Positions 25,650 to 33,562 of a stretch of 64,000 nucleotides of DNA are shown here, piece after piece; position 1 is the stretch's first letter, and every line of letters starts with the position of its first letter. The position numbers and the translations under genes were made by a program. Under the pieces are notes generated by a model that worked only from the letters and a program-made list of their open reading frames with translations, searched no databases and had not been told where the DNA came from. The stretch spans positions 177,712 through 241,711 of the forward strand of contig NZ_FOEF01000014.1 of assembly GCF_900110575.1 (NCBI RefSeq). Direction: 5' to 3'. The DNA comes from Amycolatopsis saalfeldensis. Its GTDB lineage: Bacteria > Actinomycetota > Actinomycetes > Mycobacteriales > Pseudonocardiaceae.

Positions 25650-26156
25650 CTAACCCGCAAGTGGCGACTCGTTACCGGATTTCTGCTTGTGGCGAAGGCG
25701 AGCGCGCCGATCTGCGAGCGCGCCGGTGTGCTCGATCTCGGCGACGGCACTCACCACGCGTACGAGGAAGAGGCCGAACGGGGTCTCGGTGTCGAGGCCG
25801 GGGTCAGCGGCCGAGACCACCCGCACACCGTGCGACGTCAGCTCGTCGAGCAGGAAGGCGAGGTGCTGAGTTGTTCGGGACAGGTTGTACATGTGGCGGA
25901 CGACGAGCACGTCGATGGCATCGGATCGGGCTGCCGCCAGCATTCGTTGCAGTCCACGCCGCTTCAACGTGGCACCTGATCCATCGTCGCTGCTGCGAAG
26001 AGCGACTCGCCAATCAGGCTGGGAGGCGACGTAGGACTGTAGGAAGTCGCTTTCGCCGAAAGTGGGGCATCGCTGGTAAAGGCCGACGCGCACGAAGCGT
26101 CGAACCCGCGGATCTTCGGCCAGGCGATCAGTGCGGGGATGGCAATTGGCAGACAT
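25650..26156 (-). CDS. Serine-recombinase-like protein lacking the nucleophile
   Basis: 168 residues, the size of a resolvase catalytic domain alone. The fold is recognisable (DVLVVRHMYNLSRTTQHLAF, ITSHG-like helix, ETPFGLFLVRVVSAVAEIE), but the usual R-V-S-x-x-x-Q site reads YQRCPTFGESD, so the catalytic serine is missing. There is no DNA-binding C-terminus. ATG at 26156 with AGGAAGG 9 nt upstream. It lies just upstream of the integrase on the same strand, 82 bp apart. Could be an accessory or directionality factor, or a decaying recombinase; the sequence does not decide. Confidence 0.65.
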   Translation of the reverse strand: MSANCHPRTDRLAEDPRVRRFVRVGLYQRCPTFGESDFLQSYVASQPDWRVALRSSDDGSGATLKRRGLQRMLAAARSDAIDVLVVRHMYNLSRTTQHLAFLLDELTSHGVRVVSAADPGLDTETPFGLFLVRVVSAVAEIEHTGALADRRARLRHKQKSGNESPLAG

Positions 26157-26235
26157 CGTGTTGAACCTTCCTTTCGGGGCAGCGGCGAACGAGGCCGATC
26201 CGCCGCATTTGTTGGGCGAGCGCAAACGTGCGGCG

Positions 26236-26538
26236 TTATGCGGCGTCGCGGAGGTGGTGGTCGGCGTCAGGCTCGGCGCGCGGCGGTTGGTCGCCGGATT
26301 CGGCCGCCAACAACGCTGCCGCGAGGCTGGCGACCACTCGCGCGAGCTTGTGGATGTCGGGGGGATCGCGGCGAACGCCGCGCACCACCAAGTTGCGCCC
26401 AGCCCTGCCGGCGCGAGCGCTTTGCCGGGGCTGCCGGCTCGGCGCGTTGGCGGAGCTTTCCTGCTGCAGTTCGACTGCAGCAGGGATGTTGGCGGCGTTG
26501 TCGTTGGCTTGGTCAGGGTTGCGAGGTTGAGCGCACAT
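26236..26538 (-). CDS. Small hypothetical protein of the integration module
   Basis: 100 residues. The N-terminal half is polar and disordered-looking (MCAQPRNPDQANDNAAN), the C-terminal half helical (RDPPDIHKLARVVASLAAAL). ATG at 26538 preceded by AAGGGGG at good spacing, and placed in line with the two recombinase genes downstream. No family recognised; its position suggests a role in control of integration or excision. Confidence 0.5.
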   Translation of the reverse strand: MCAQPRNPDQANDNAANIPAAVELQQESSANAPSRQPRQSARAGRAGRNLVVRGVRRDPPDIHKLARVVASLAAALLAAESGDQPPRAEPDADHHLRDAA

Positions 26539-27170
26539 GAGCGCCCCCTTCGTGCCCATGAAGTCCGCGCGTGGCGGAGGTTCATGGGGCTGCTGGTCGG
26601 CGACAGGAACCGTCGACACAGCGGGCGCTCCCAGCCGTTGACACCTGCGGTCGCCGGTCCGCGCGAGGCGGGTTTCGCGGCGACGCGGGCACGCACCATG
26701 ACGTGCGTTGAACAAGCTGGGATCGCCGAAGCTGTCACGATCAGCGGGCCTCTACTCCCCGAGTACGTGTGTGCGGGGCCGGCGCTCGTGGCCGTGCTGG
26801 ACTCTCGCCGTTCGGCAGGGCCAGGGGCCTTGTCGAACGGGTGCTGAGGCACCTCGTGCAAACGAGATGGACGGCGGTCGACGCGAGTCCAGATGATCAG
26901 TACCGGCGCGGACCGCGGACGGCCTTGCGCCTGCAGAACGTTGAACGTGATGGGTGCCGAGGCACCTCCTATCTGTTGAGCCGCGCACACGTCTGTCATT
27001 CAACTAAGGTAACACTTGAATAGCTCGTGTGTAGCCTGTGTATCTCAGGTTATGCCTGCTTGCGGATGTGCGTCTGCTGAACACGCCGGACATGCAGCGG
27101 CCGGCTTCCGTCGCCATCGGGGACACTGAGCGTCGTTGGCGACGGCGCGAAGCGCCGCGGAGCGACGAGC
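26539..27170. other. 632-bp stretch without a confident gene
   Basis: Separates the recombinase genes from the XRE regulator. The right end (about 26,990-27,060) is AT-richer and is the likely promoter zone for the regulator. A minus-strand frame from an ATG at 26999 (beginning MTDVCAAQQIGGASAP) has plausible codons for about 60 residues but then continues without a convincing end of its own, so it is not called. Confidence 0.5.
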
Positions 27171-27464
27171 ATGGGCGGGCAGCGGGTGCAGATCGAGTGG
27201 CGGCTGCGGAAGGTCATGGCCTCCCGCAACGTCTGGAACGCGACCGAACTGCGCGAGCTCCTCGTCCAGCGTGCCGGGTTCGAACTGTCCCTCCAGTCGG
27301 TTGACGTGCTGATCAAGAAGCAGCCGGTCCAGGTCAAGGTGGCGACCTTGAAGGCGCTGTGCACAACGCTGCAGTGCACGCCGAACGAGCTGTTCGGGAT
27401 CGACACGCCACGCGACGTCTCGCTCGTCGAACCGGACAGCACCGAGGTACGCGGCGAGCAGTGA
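27171..27464 (+). CDS. XRE/Cro-type HTH regulator
   Basis: 97 residues. The Cro/C1-type helix-turn-helix spans about residues 10-75: WRLRKVMASRNVWNATELRE, then SLQSVDVLIKK as the recognition-helix region and LKALCTTLQCTPNELFGI as the closing helices, a layout typical of short XRE regulators. ATG at 27171. It faces the DpdA-family operon tail to tail, 31 bp apart, and probably controls element genes. Confidence 0.75.
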   Translation: MGGQRVQIEWRLRKVMASRNVWNATELRELLVQRAGFELSLQSVDVLIKKQPVQVKVATLKALCTTLQCTPNELFGIDTPRDVSLVEPDSTEVRGEQ

Positions 27465-27495
27465 GCTCGCAGCGCAAGCAGCGCGGCGACGGTCT

Positions 27496-28284
27496 TCACG
27501 CGACCCTCGCCAACGGGTCGGGGTGAACGCCTTCCGCTGTCAGCCCTGCCGAACCGAGCCTGGTTTGGATCTGTCGATACCAGCTCAGCGCGAAGCGCAG
27601 GCAGTTCGACTCGGTGCGGTGGCTCGGACCGCATCCGGGCACGTAGCGGCCACGCCTGCTCCATGACATCGAGTCCGAACTACAGAGAGCTTCGGCATAC
27701 CGGTTGAGGCCCGTGATCTTGATGCCGAAGCCGTGCAGGTTCAAATTGCGCGCCGCGAAGGCACGCATGATGCGCTCCACATCAGCGCTGCTCTGGCGCC
27801 GGCACACCGTGCCGATCCCTACGAGCGGCTCGATTGCCAGGTCGATCCCGGCCCGGTCGTAGAGGTCAGCGCACCTTTGGTAGTCCGACAGGGTCCAGCC
27901 TTGCAGCGTCGGCACCCATGCGAGCTCGGGCGCGAGGTCCCGGAGGCGGACGAGGTTGATGACGGTGCGCCGTTGATGCTCGCGGACCGTGAGACCGGTG
28001 CGCTTGAGGATGTGCGGCTCGCACATCCAGTCCTGCGGCGCAGCCCAGGTGAGGTTGCCGATCTCGTCGGCGTAGCGCCGGACCGCGCGGACGTAGTCCT
28101 TCTCGTTGGTCTCCCAGCGACCGTGGAGCTGCAGTTCGGTGAAGCCGCCGGAGTCGAGCGCCCATTCGGTGATGGCGCTGGGCAGAGTGCGACGGTGGCC
28201 GAGCCGCCGGTGCGACACCAGCAGCGGGATGTCCGGTACACGGGTCAGCCAGATGGGTTGGTGGGCGCCCAGGAAGAACTTCAC
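27496..28284 (-). CDS. DpdA-family (tRNA-guanine-transglycosylase-like) protein
   Basis: 262 residues. Recognised by KFFLGAHQPIWL at the start, WALDSGGFTELQLHG (residues about 45-59), AAPQDWMCEPHIL, LVGIGTVCRRQ and SDSMSWSRRGRYVPGC, the pattern of DpdA-type proteins related to tRNA-guanine transglycosylase (TGT). TGT-fold enzymes exchange guanine for a 7-deazaguanine base; DpdA members do so in DNA. GTG at 28284 overlaps the stop of the 7-deazaguanine-precursor transporter gene (GTGA), strong support for a base-modification role. Whether DNA or tRNA is the target cannot be read here. Last gene of a five-gene operon. Confidence 0.7.
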   Translation of the reverse strand: MKFFLGAHQPIWLTRVPDIPLLVSHRRLGHRRTLPSAITEWALDSGGFTELQLHGRWETNEKDYVRAVRRYADEIGNLTWAAPQDWMCEPHILKRTGLTVREHQRRTVINLVRLRDLAPELAWVPTLQGWTLSDYQRCADLYDRAGIDLAIEPLVGIGTVCRRQSSADVERIMRAFAARNLNLHGFGIKITGLNRYAEALCSSDSMSWSRRGRYVPGCGPSHRTESNCLRFALSWYRQIQTRLGSAGLTAEGVHPDPLARVA

Positions 28285-28802
28285 GCCGGCACCGCCCTCC
28301 GGTGGGCGCGGGTGCCCACGAGCACGGCGACCGCGATGACGGTTGTGGCGGTCTTCCCGGCGAGTTGCCCGGCGAGGTAAGTCAGCGAGCCGAACGCCAG
28401 CGGCAGGAACAGCAGGCTGTCGACGAGCAACCCGACCGCGTTCGACAGACCCACGGCAGCGAAGCGATTCCGCTGCCGCAGTGCGGTGTAGACGGCGAGG
28501 TCGACGCCTTCGGAGACGACAAAGGCCACCGCGCTGGCCAGCGCGATCCGCGGCTCGGCGACCAGCCCGGACAACGCCGCACCGAGAGCGATCGCGAGCA
28601 GCGTTGTCCGGGCGCCAACAACGTCTTGTAGGAGGTCCCGGACGGTGAACGCGAGTCCCGCGAAGAGTGCGCCCGCGGGAATCTGCAGGCCCGCGACCGC
28701 GACCGCCGGCCACAGCGTGGACGCCCAGTTCGCCCCGGCGATCGTCGCCGCATAGGTGGCGAACAAGACTGCGGCGGCGACGGTCCACCGGCGGGTGTTC
28801 AT
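28281..28802 (-). CDS. VUT/QueT-family transporter, probable 7-deazaguanine precursor uptake
   Basis: 173 residues with about five membrane segments. Family blocks are clear: LAFTVRDLLQDVVGAR, VAFVVSEGVDLAVYTAL and SNAVGLLVDSLLFLPLAFG. VUT proteins (YhhQ, QueT) import queuosine/archaeosine precursors such as preQ0. The ATG overlaps the stop of the upstream gene (ATGA), and its own stop overlaps the DpdA-family start. Shorter than YhhQ (about 220 residues) but with the core intact. It would feed the DpdA-family enzyme. Confidence 0.8.
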   Translation of the reverse strand: MNTRRWTVAAAVLFATYAATIAGANWASTLWPAVAVAGLQIPAGALFAGLAFTVRDLLQDVVGARTTLLAIALGAALSGLVAEPRIALASAVAFVVSEGVDLAVYTALRQRNRFAAVGLSNAVGLLVDSLLFLPLAFGSLTYLAGQLAGKTATTVIAVAVLVGTRAHRRAVPA

Positions 28803-29593
28803 GCCGCGCTCGGCGGGCAGTCTGCCGCGTTCGCCGCGCCGGGTGGATGCTCGGTGGGGCCAGGCTGGGCGCGGCGGAAGGTGCGCTCGTCGACCAACGG
28901 CTCGTGCACTTTCGGCGCTGACGTGACCCACTGCTCCACGGGCGCGGGGCGGCCGGCGACAGTGCGACCCCAGACCTGACGCCCGGTGTACTTGGCGTTG
29001 GTGACGATCCGCCGCACGGCCTTGGCGGTCCATCGCCTGTTAGGCACCGGTACCGGGTACTGGCGCGGGTCGGCGTTGAGTCGCGTGGCGATGACAGCGA
29101 ACTTCAGGCCGTGGTCGGCACGCCACATGAAGATCTGCTTGACGACCGCGGCGGTCTGCCAGTCCGGGACAAGAACCGCGCGCAGCTTGCTGTGTCCGGT
29201 CGGGTCGGTGACCCGGATGCGCAGGGCGCGGTAGCCATACGGTGGCGGCCCGATCTGGTAGCCGGCGCGGACGATTTCGACCATCGCCTGGCGGGCCCGC
29301 CGAGTCGTTTCGGCGTGGTGCGCGGCGAGCGCGGCCCACTGGACGCGGTTGCCGCGGGCATCGATCAGTTCGCCGTCACCGATTCCGTCGTCGGCCCCGA
29401 CTTCGGTGTTGTTGGCCGCGGCATCGGATCGGCCTGTCCACAGGTTTGTCCACAGTCGGGACCACCGCCGTGGACAGGTTTCGGCCACCGGTGTGCCAGT
29501 GCAGTGGGGACGGCCGGCGGCGCGCAGCGCGGAGCGCTTGCTGCGGAACTTGGTGTGCCAGCCGCACTCGCGGCAGTACAGGCGAGTGGTCAT
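28799..29593 (-). CDS. Recombinase-domain protein without a catalytic resolvase domain
   Basis: 264 residues. An N-terminal zinc-knuckle-like LYCRECGWHTKF is followed by a linker and then by the middle (recombinase) domain of large serine recombinases: AGYQIGPPPYGYRALRIRV, TAAVVKQIFMWRADHGLKFA, ATRLNADP, RRWTAKAVRRIVTNAKYTGR. The N-terminal catalytic resolvase domain is absent. It may bind DNA without cutting. Both ends overlap neighbours by ATGA, placing it inside the DpdA/transporter operon, an odd partner that may provide sequence targeting. Confidence 0.7.
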   Translation of the reverse strand: MTTRLYCRECGWHTKFRSKRSALRAAGRPHCTGTPVAETCPRRWSRLWTNLWTGRSDAAANNTEVGADDGIGDGELIDARGNRVQWAALAAHHAETTRRARQAMVEIVRAGYQIGPPPYGYRALRIRVTDPTGHSKLRAVLVPDWQTAAVVKQIFMWRADHGLKFAVIATRLNADPRQYPVPVPNRRWTAKAVRRIVTNAKYTGRQVWGRTVAGRPAPVEQWVTSAPKVHEPLVDERTFRRAQPGPTEHPPGAANAADCPPSAA

Positions 29594-30540
29594 GCCGCTC
29601 GCCTCCAACCGGGGTACTTGACGCCGTTGACTGCGGGCCGGATGACTTGGTCCCCGGTCGACCACGGGATGTCGACTGCTGCGGCGTCGGCTAGTTCGGC
29701 GTCGTGGGCGAGTTGGAAGACGAGCACCTCGTGATGCGCGGTGAGTGCGGTCGGCGTCCCGGCGGCGCGGGCTCGGGCGGCGGCGCGGCGCTCGGCGAGC
29801 GAGGCTCGGTTGACCAGTCGGCTACCCCGCAGTTCGGCAGTCAGCGCGACGCACCGTTCGACCGGCGCCAGGCCCGCGGCCCTCGCCGCGGCGATCAGCG
29901 GGGTGGTCAGGTCGACCAGCGAGCCGTCGGGGTGTCGGCGGGGTCGCGCGACGACGACGAGGTGTCCGCCGGAGCGCAGCAGTGGCTCGCAGTAGGTGAG
30001 CGTCGCGGCGAGTTCGGCGATGGCGGAGTCGGGGTCGCGGTCCGGACTCGGTGCACGATCCGTCGGCTCGTCGGGTGTGGTGCGCAAGGCGGTCAGGACG
30101 AGTCCGACTCGGCCGACCAACCCGGCGGCGCGGATCGTGGCGAGCACCTTCGGACGGGCGTCGAGGACCGATCCGTCGCGCCACGCGCCCGCGGTCTTGG
30201 CGGCGGTGATGTTGGCGCGGGCGAGCGTCCACCACCGGTTGCGGGCGGTCAGCCCGAGCGCGTGGCGACCGGCGCGCAGCGCCTCGGTCAGCACGGTGCC
30301 GGCCCCGCAGTCAGGGTCGAGAACGAGGTCGCCGGGGCGGGTGTGCGTCGCGATCGCGTAGGCGGCGACGGCGGGCGGGATCCGGTCGGTGTCGGCATCG
30401 GTGCCGGGCACGCAGCCGCTGTTGCGCAGCTGCGCCGCGGGGTCGCGCTGGCCGGTCGACCAGACCGACAACGGCGGGATCGGCGGCTCCTCCCCCGGCG
30501 GTAGGGGGAGTGGCCAGGGCGACGTGGGACGGTCAGTCAT
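29590..30540 (-). CDS. Methyltransferase-like protein (second in operon)
   Basis: 316 residues. SAM-binding-like motif RPGDLVLDPDCGAGTVLTEA (residues about 70-90) and a following acidic loop match class I DNA methyltransferases. The amino-methyltransferase motif IV (D/N/S-P-P-Y/F) is not seen where expected (VGLVLTALRTTPDE). It could be a degenerate or repurposed enzyme, for instance a DNA-binding subunit. ATG at 30540 overlaps the upstream methyltransferase-like gene by 8 bp; the stop overlaps the recombinase-domain gene by 4 bp. Confidence 0.65.
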   Translation of the reverse strand: MTDRPTSPWPLPLPPGEEPPIPPLSVWSTGQRDPAAQLRNSGCVPGTDADTDRIPPAVAAYAIATHTRPGDLVLDPDCGAGTVLTEALRAGRHALGLTARNRWWTLARANITAAKTAGAWRDGSVLDARPKVLATIRAAGLVGRVGLVLTALRTTPDEPTDRAPSPDRDPDSAIAELAATLTYCEPLLRSGGHLVVVARPRRHPDGSLVDLTTPLIAAARAAGLAPVERCVALTAELRGSRLVNRASLAERRAAARARAAGTPTALTAHHEVLVFQLAHDAELADAAAVDIPWSTGDQVIRPAVNGVKYPGWRRAA

Positions 30541-31528
30541 CGGAGGTCTCCTCGCCATCGGTCGGGCCGCTGAGGGCGGGCTGGCAGGTGAACACCAGGA
30601 GGTCGTCGTGCACCTGGGTGTGCCGGACGGTGGACGTCGACCGTCCCGACTGGACCTGGGAACGGTCGCGTGTGGCCGGGGTTGCAGCGGCGAGCGCGCC
30701 GTCGCGGACGGGTACGCGTAGCAGCGCGATGCGATCGAGGTAGCGCAGTCCGGCGTGGTGCGCGGTGCGCACGAGCGCGCCGGCCGGGTCGGCGAGCCGA
30801 CCGCTGCTGCTGCGGTCACCATGAGTGATGACGGCGAGGATGCCGGTCGGGGTGAGCAGACCGGTCCAGTCGGTCGGGCGGAACCAGCCGAGCGTGTGCG
30901 GTTCGGCCGCGGTGATGATCAGGTCGTAGCGGTCCGGACCGTGTCCGGTCGCGGCCGGGTCCGGTTCGGCCACGCGGTCCGCCGACGGTCCGACCGGGTG
31001 GTCGGCGGACGGAATTTCGGTGGGCAGTCCGGGTCCGGACTCAGACTGGGCCGGTGCGTCGACGGGGTGCTCGCCGGCCGGGTCGGGGTTGGCGACGGCG
31101 GTCTGGGTCTGGATGCCGCGGCCGAGTCGGACCACGGTCCAGCCGGCTTCGAGCAGTCCGGCGTACGGGCCGCGCCAGGGCCGGTTGCGGACCGCGATCG
31201 TCGGCCACGACGCGCCCGGCGTGAGGTAGGGCGCGGGGTCGAGCAACAGCACTCGCTGGCCGGGTTGGGTGTAGGTGGTGACGATCTTGATGACCGCGGT
31301 CAGCAGCCAGTTGGCGAGCAGGCCGGTGCCCTCGCTCAGGTCGTCTTGAGCGCACGGCCAGATGGTGCTCGGCCGGGCCGGACGGGGGTGGCGCAGCGCG
31401 AGGCGCAGGGTGCGCAGGCGCGGCGCTCGCCGCATCTGCGGCAGCGGGATCGGGATGGTCGGTGGGTCGGTGGGGCCGTGCTCCTGGGAGTCGTCTCCTG
31501 GGGAGTCGTTGCCGTGTGTCGGGGTCAT
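30533..31528 (-). CDS. Methyltransferase-like protein (first in operon)
   Basis: 331 residues. The N-terminus is Pro-rich; then ANWLLTAVIKIVTTYTQPGQ and VLLLDPAPYLTPGA look like a SAM-fold first strand, and DLIITAAEPHTL and LLTPTGILAVITHGD like later strands. Glycines of motif I are missing, so SAM binding is doubtful. A disordered insert of about 60 residues splits the fold. ATG at 31528 opens the five-gene operon that ends with the DpdA-family gene. The name reflects fold resemblance, not shown activity. Confidence 0.55.
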   Translation of the reverse strand: MTPTHGNDSPGDDSQEHGPTDPPTIPIPLPQMRRAPRLRTLRLALRHPRPARPSTIWPCAQDDLSEGTGLLANWLLTAVIKIVTTYTQPGQRVLLLDPAPYLTPGASWPTIAVRNRPWRGPYAGLLEAGWTVVRLGRGIQTQTAVANPDPAGEHPVDAPAQSESGPGLPTEIPSADHPVGPSADRVAEPDPAATGHGPDRYDLIITAAEPHTLGWFRPTDWTGLLTPTGILAVITHGDRSSSGRLADPAGALVRTAHHAGLRYLDRIALLRVPVRDGALAAATPATRDRSQVQSGRSTSTVRHTQVHDDLLVFTCQPALSGPTDGEETSDD

Positions 31529-32081
31529 CGTGGGTCTCCTCCGACGGATGGGTGCCGTGTGTTCTGACGCCCCTTAACTCCGTTTTTTGACCCCGTTTTG
31601 GACACACCAAATTGACTTTCTTGGTGACCGTAGAAGCCCGCATGGATGCGGGTGGGAAACTGTTCAGTCAGCTCCGACCGAGGTTCGGCAATGGCGCCGA
31701 ACTGCGATATCTGCGCGAGCTCCGCGAGCCGAGTTCTGGACGGGCTGCGACGGACTTTTCAAGATTTTTCTCCCGCCTGTCATGTTGATCTTGTGGCAGG
31801 CTCACTATCTACTGCCCCTCGCGTCCCTTTGGATACCAGTGCGCTACTAGTGTTCGACTATAAGCCCAGTTCAGCGCGTACTAGTGTTGATCAACACCTG
31901 ACGGCCCGACCACGATGAAGTGGATCTTGCGGGCGCCCGTTCGCGGGCGAAATAGTAGTCCGCTAGTAGCCCTCAGGGCGCTTCGCTAGTTGGGAGCTAG
32001 TAATGGCGTGGTATTTCGCTGGTATCGGTCGTGGCTTCCTGACGTCGTTGTTGTTCACATCGACGCCCTGGGAGACACGAC
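31529..32081. promoter_or_regulatory. Divergent control region with CTAGT cluster, palindrome and hairpin
   Basis: This 553-bp gene-free stretch divides the modification operon from the conjugation module and is AT-richer than both. CTAGT, normally rare in GC-rich DNA, occurs five times (31847, 31881, 31963, 31986, 31997). Two copies are in ACTAGTGTT, 34 bp apart. A perfect 14-bp palindrome GTGTTGATCAACAC lies at 31884-31897, and CGCCCG-TTCG-CGGGCG (31934-31949) is a tight tetraloop hairpin. These would suit repressor sites or a transfer origin; neither is shown. Confidence 0.5.
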
Positions 32082-33059
32082 ATGGCTGCACAATCTGTTT
32101 TCCGTCGCGGTTGCGACGCCGCTGTTCCGAACTCGCTGGATATCGCGCGGGACACCTTTACCTGGCTGGTGACCGGGCCTCATCCGGTGTCGCTGAACGG
32201 CAGGCTCTTTCCGGGGCTGCCTGATCGGCGCATACCGCTGGACGAGGTCCGCGACCGGCTGCTGGCGCGCCGTTGCCCGCAGGCGACGCGGGACGCGGTG
32301 TGGGCGCATCTGGTGCTGCGCTCCCGCACAGAAGGAGCGACCTGGACGGTCGTCGCGGTCGGGGTCGCGCTGCCCGCGCTGACCTCCGTCGCCGCGACCT
32401 TGACCAACCGGTTCGCCGGCGATCCGGCCGACGTGCACGCCGAGGTTCTGCGCGGCTTCCTGACCGCGCTGTCGACCATCGATCTGCGCCCGCCGCGGAT
32501 CATGCTCCGGCTGCGGTGGGACGCCTACCGGTCCGGCTACCAGGCGCTCGCGGAAGCGCTCGCGGGTCCGACCCCGGTCGCGCCGGGCTTTCGATCCACC
32601 CCGCCGCACGCACCGTGGGGGCACCCGGATCTGGTCCTCGCTCGTGCGGTCGCGGACGGAGTCCTGACCCAGACTGAGGCCGCGTTGATCGGCGCGACCC
32701 GGTTGGAAGAGGTCGCCGTCGCGGACTGGGCCGCGCAGCACCAGACCGGCGAGTGGGCGGTCTATAAGGCGCGCAACCGCGCCGAGCTCCGGCTCGCTGA
32801 GTACCTGCGCGATGGCGCCGCCGAGACCGATCCGACTGACCCGCTGATCGACCAGGTTGCCACTTCGGTGGCTCTCGCGCGCTCAGCCAGGCCGGTCCGA
32901 AACCTTCCACGGTCGTCACTTTCTGTGTCGGTGCCCGAGGTTGAGTCGGCGCAGAAAGTTCAGGGTCGCGTGTCCAAAACGGACCCGAATTCCGGAGTTC
33001 AGGGCTGCGGGACACACCCGCTCTCAGCCCGACTTCCGGAGGTGCCCCAATGCGCCTGA
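32082..33059 (+). CDS. Hypothetical protein heading the conjugation operon
   Basis: 325 residues, no signal or membrane segment. The middle (RFAGDPADVHAEVLRGFLTA, IDLRPPRIMLRLRWDAYRSG) is helical and faintly recalls sigma-factor region 2, and the tail after residue 270 looks disordered. No family recognised with confidence. ATG at 32082 with GGGAG upstream. Its end overlaps the pilin-like gene by 10 bp, so it is co-expressed with the transfer apparatus and could be its regulator. Confidence 0.6.
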   Translation: MAAQSVFRRGCDAAVPNSLDIARDTFTWLVTGPHPVSLNGRLFPGLPDRRIPLDEVRDRLLARRCPQATRDAVWAHLVLRSRTEGATWTVVAVGVALPALTSVAATLTNRFAGDPADVHAEVLRGFLTALSTIDLRPPRIMLRLRWDAYRSGYQALAEALAGPTPVAPGFRSTPPHAPWGHPDLVLARAVADGVLTQTEAALIGATRLEEVAVADWAAQHQTGEWAVYKARNRAELRLAEYLRDGAAETDPTDPLIDQVATSVALARSARPVRNLPRSSLSVSVPEVESAQKVQGRVSKTDPNSGVQGCGTHPLSARLPEVPQCA

Positions 33060-33559
33060 TCGATCGATTCCTCACCGCCGTGAGCGGGCCGCGCAGCGCC
33101 CGTCTCGACGACCGTCCACAGCCGCTGGTCGAGACCACCTCAGCGAGCACGCCGAACGAGGTCACCAGCAGCCAGCCGATGAATGCTCCGATCATTACGC
33201 TGGCGGACTGGACACCGGTGCGACCGCGGCGCTGGGCCCACATGGCCCTGATCGTCGAACTGGCGGTCCTCGCGCTGCTGGCGTCGGCCTCCTCGGCACA
33301 CGCCGACACCGTGGTGCTCGCCATCGCCGGTTCGGTGACCGACGTCCTGAACAACATCCGCAACTGGATCATGGGCATTTTGGCCGGCTTGGCCACAGTG
33401 TTCCTGTCCATCGGCGGCGTCCGCTACGTGATGGGCGGCGGCGACCCCGGCGAGGTCGAGAAAGCGAAGACTTGCTTCAAGTCCGCGGGGTGGGGCTACG
33501 CCCTGGCGGCGCTCGCGCCGCTGGTCGTGGAGATCCTCAAAGGGATCGTGGGGGCCTGA
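33050..33559 (+). CDS. VirB2/TrbC-like pilin subunit
   Basis: 169 residues. A long N-terminal leader (about 65 residues) ends in a hydrophobic segment with an Ala-x-Ala site (LVLALLASASSAHA-type, near residues 72-86). Two further membrane helices follow (NWIMGILAGLATVFLSIGGV and GWGYALAALAPLVVEILKGI) flanking a short GGGDPGEVEKAK loop. This is the two-helix pilin layout of type IV secretion. Start at 33050 has GGAGGTG upstream. Followed directly by the VirB6-like gene. Confidence 0.75.
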   Translation: MRLIDRFLTAVSGPRSARLDDRPQPLVETTSASTPNEVTSSQPMNAPIITLADWTPVRPRRWAHMALIVELAVLALLASASSAHADTVVLAIAGSVTDVLNNIRNWIMGILAGLATVFLSIGGVRYVMGGGDPGEVEKAKTCFKSAGWGYALAALAPLVVEILKGIVGA

Positions 33560-33562
33560 CCG

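Noticed and set aside
26131..26847. Plus-strand 238-codon frame opposite the recombinase-side small genes
   Set aside because: No ribosome site, no motif, and it lies antisense to the better-supported 26236-26538 gene.
31587..31918. Two short plus-strand frames in the divergent control region
   Set aside because: Cysteine- and serine-rich, poor starts, overlapping each other; the region is better explained as regulatory DNA.
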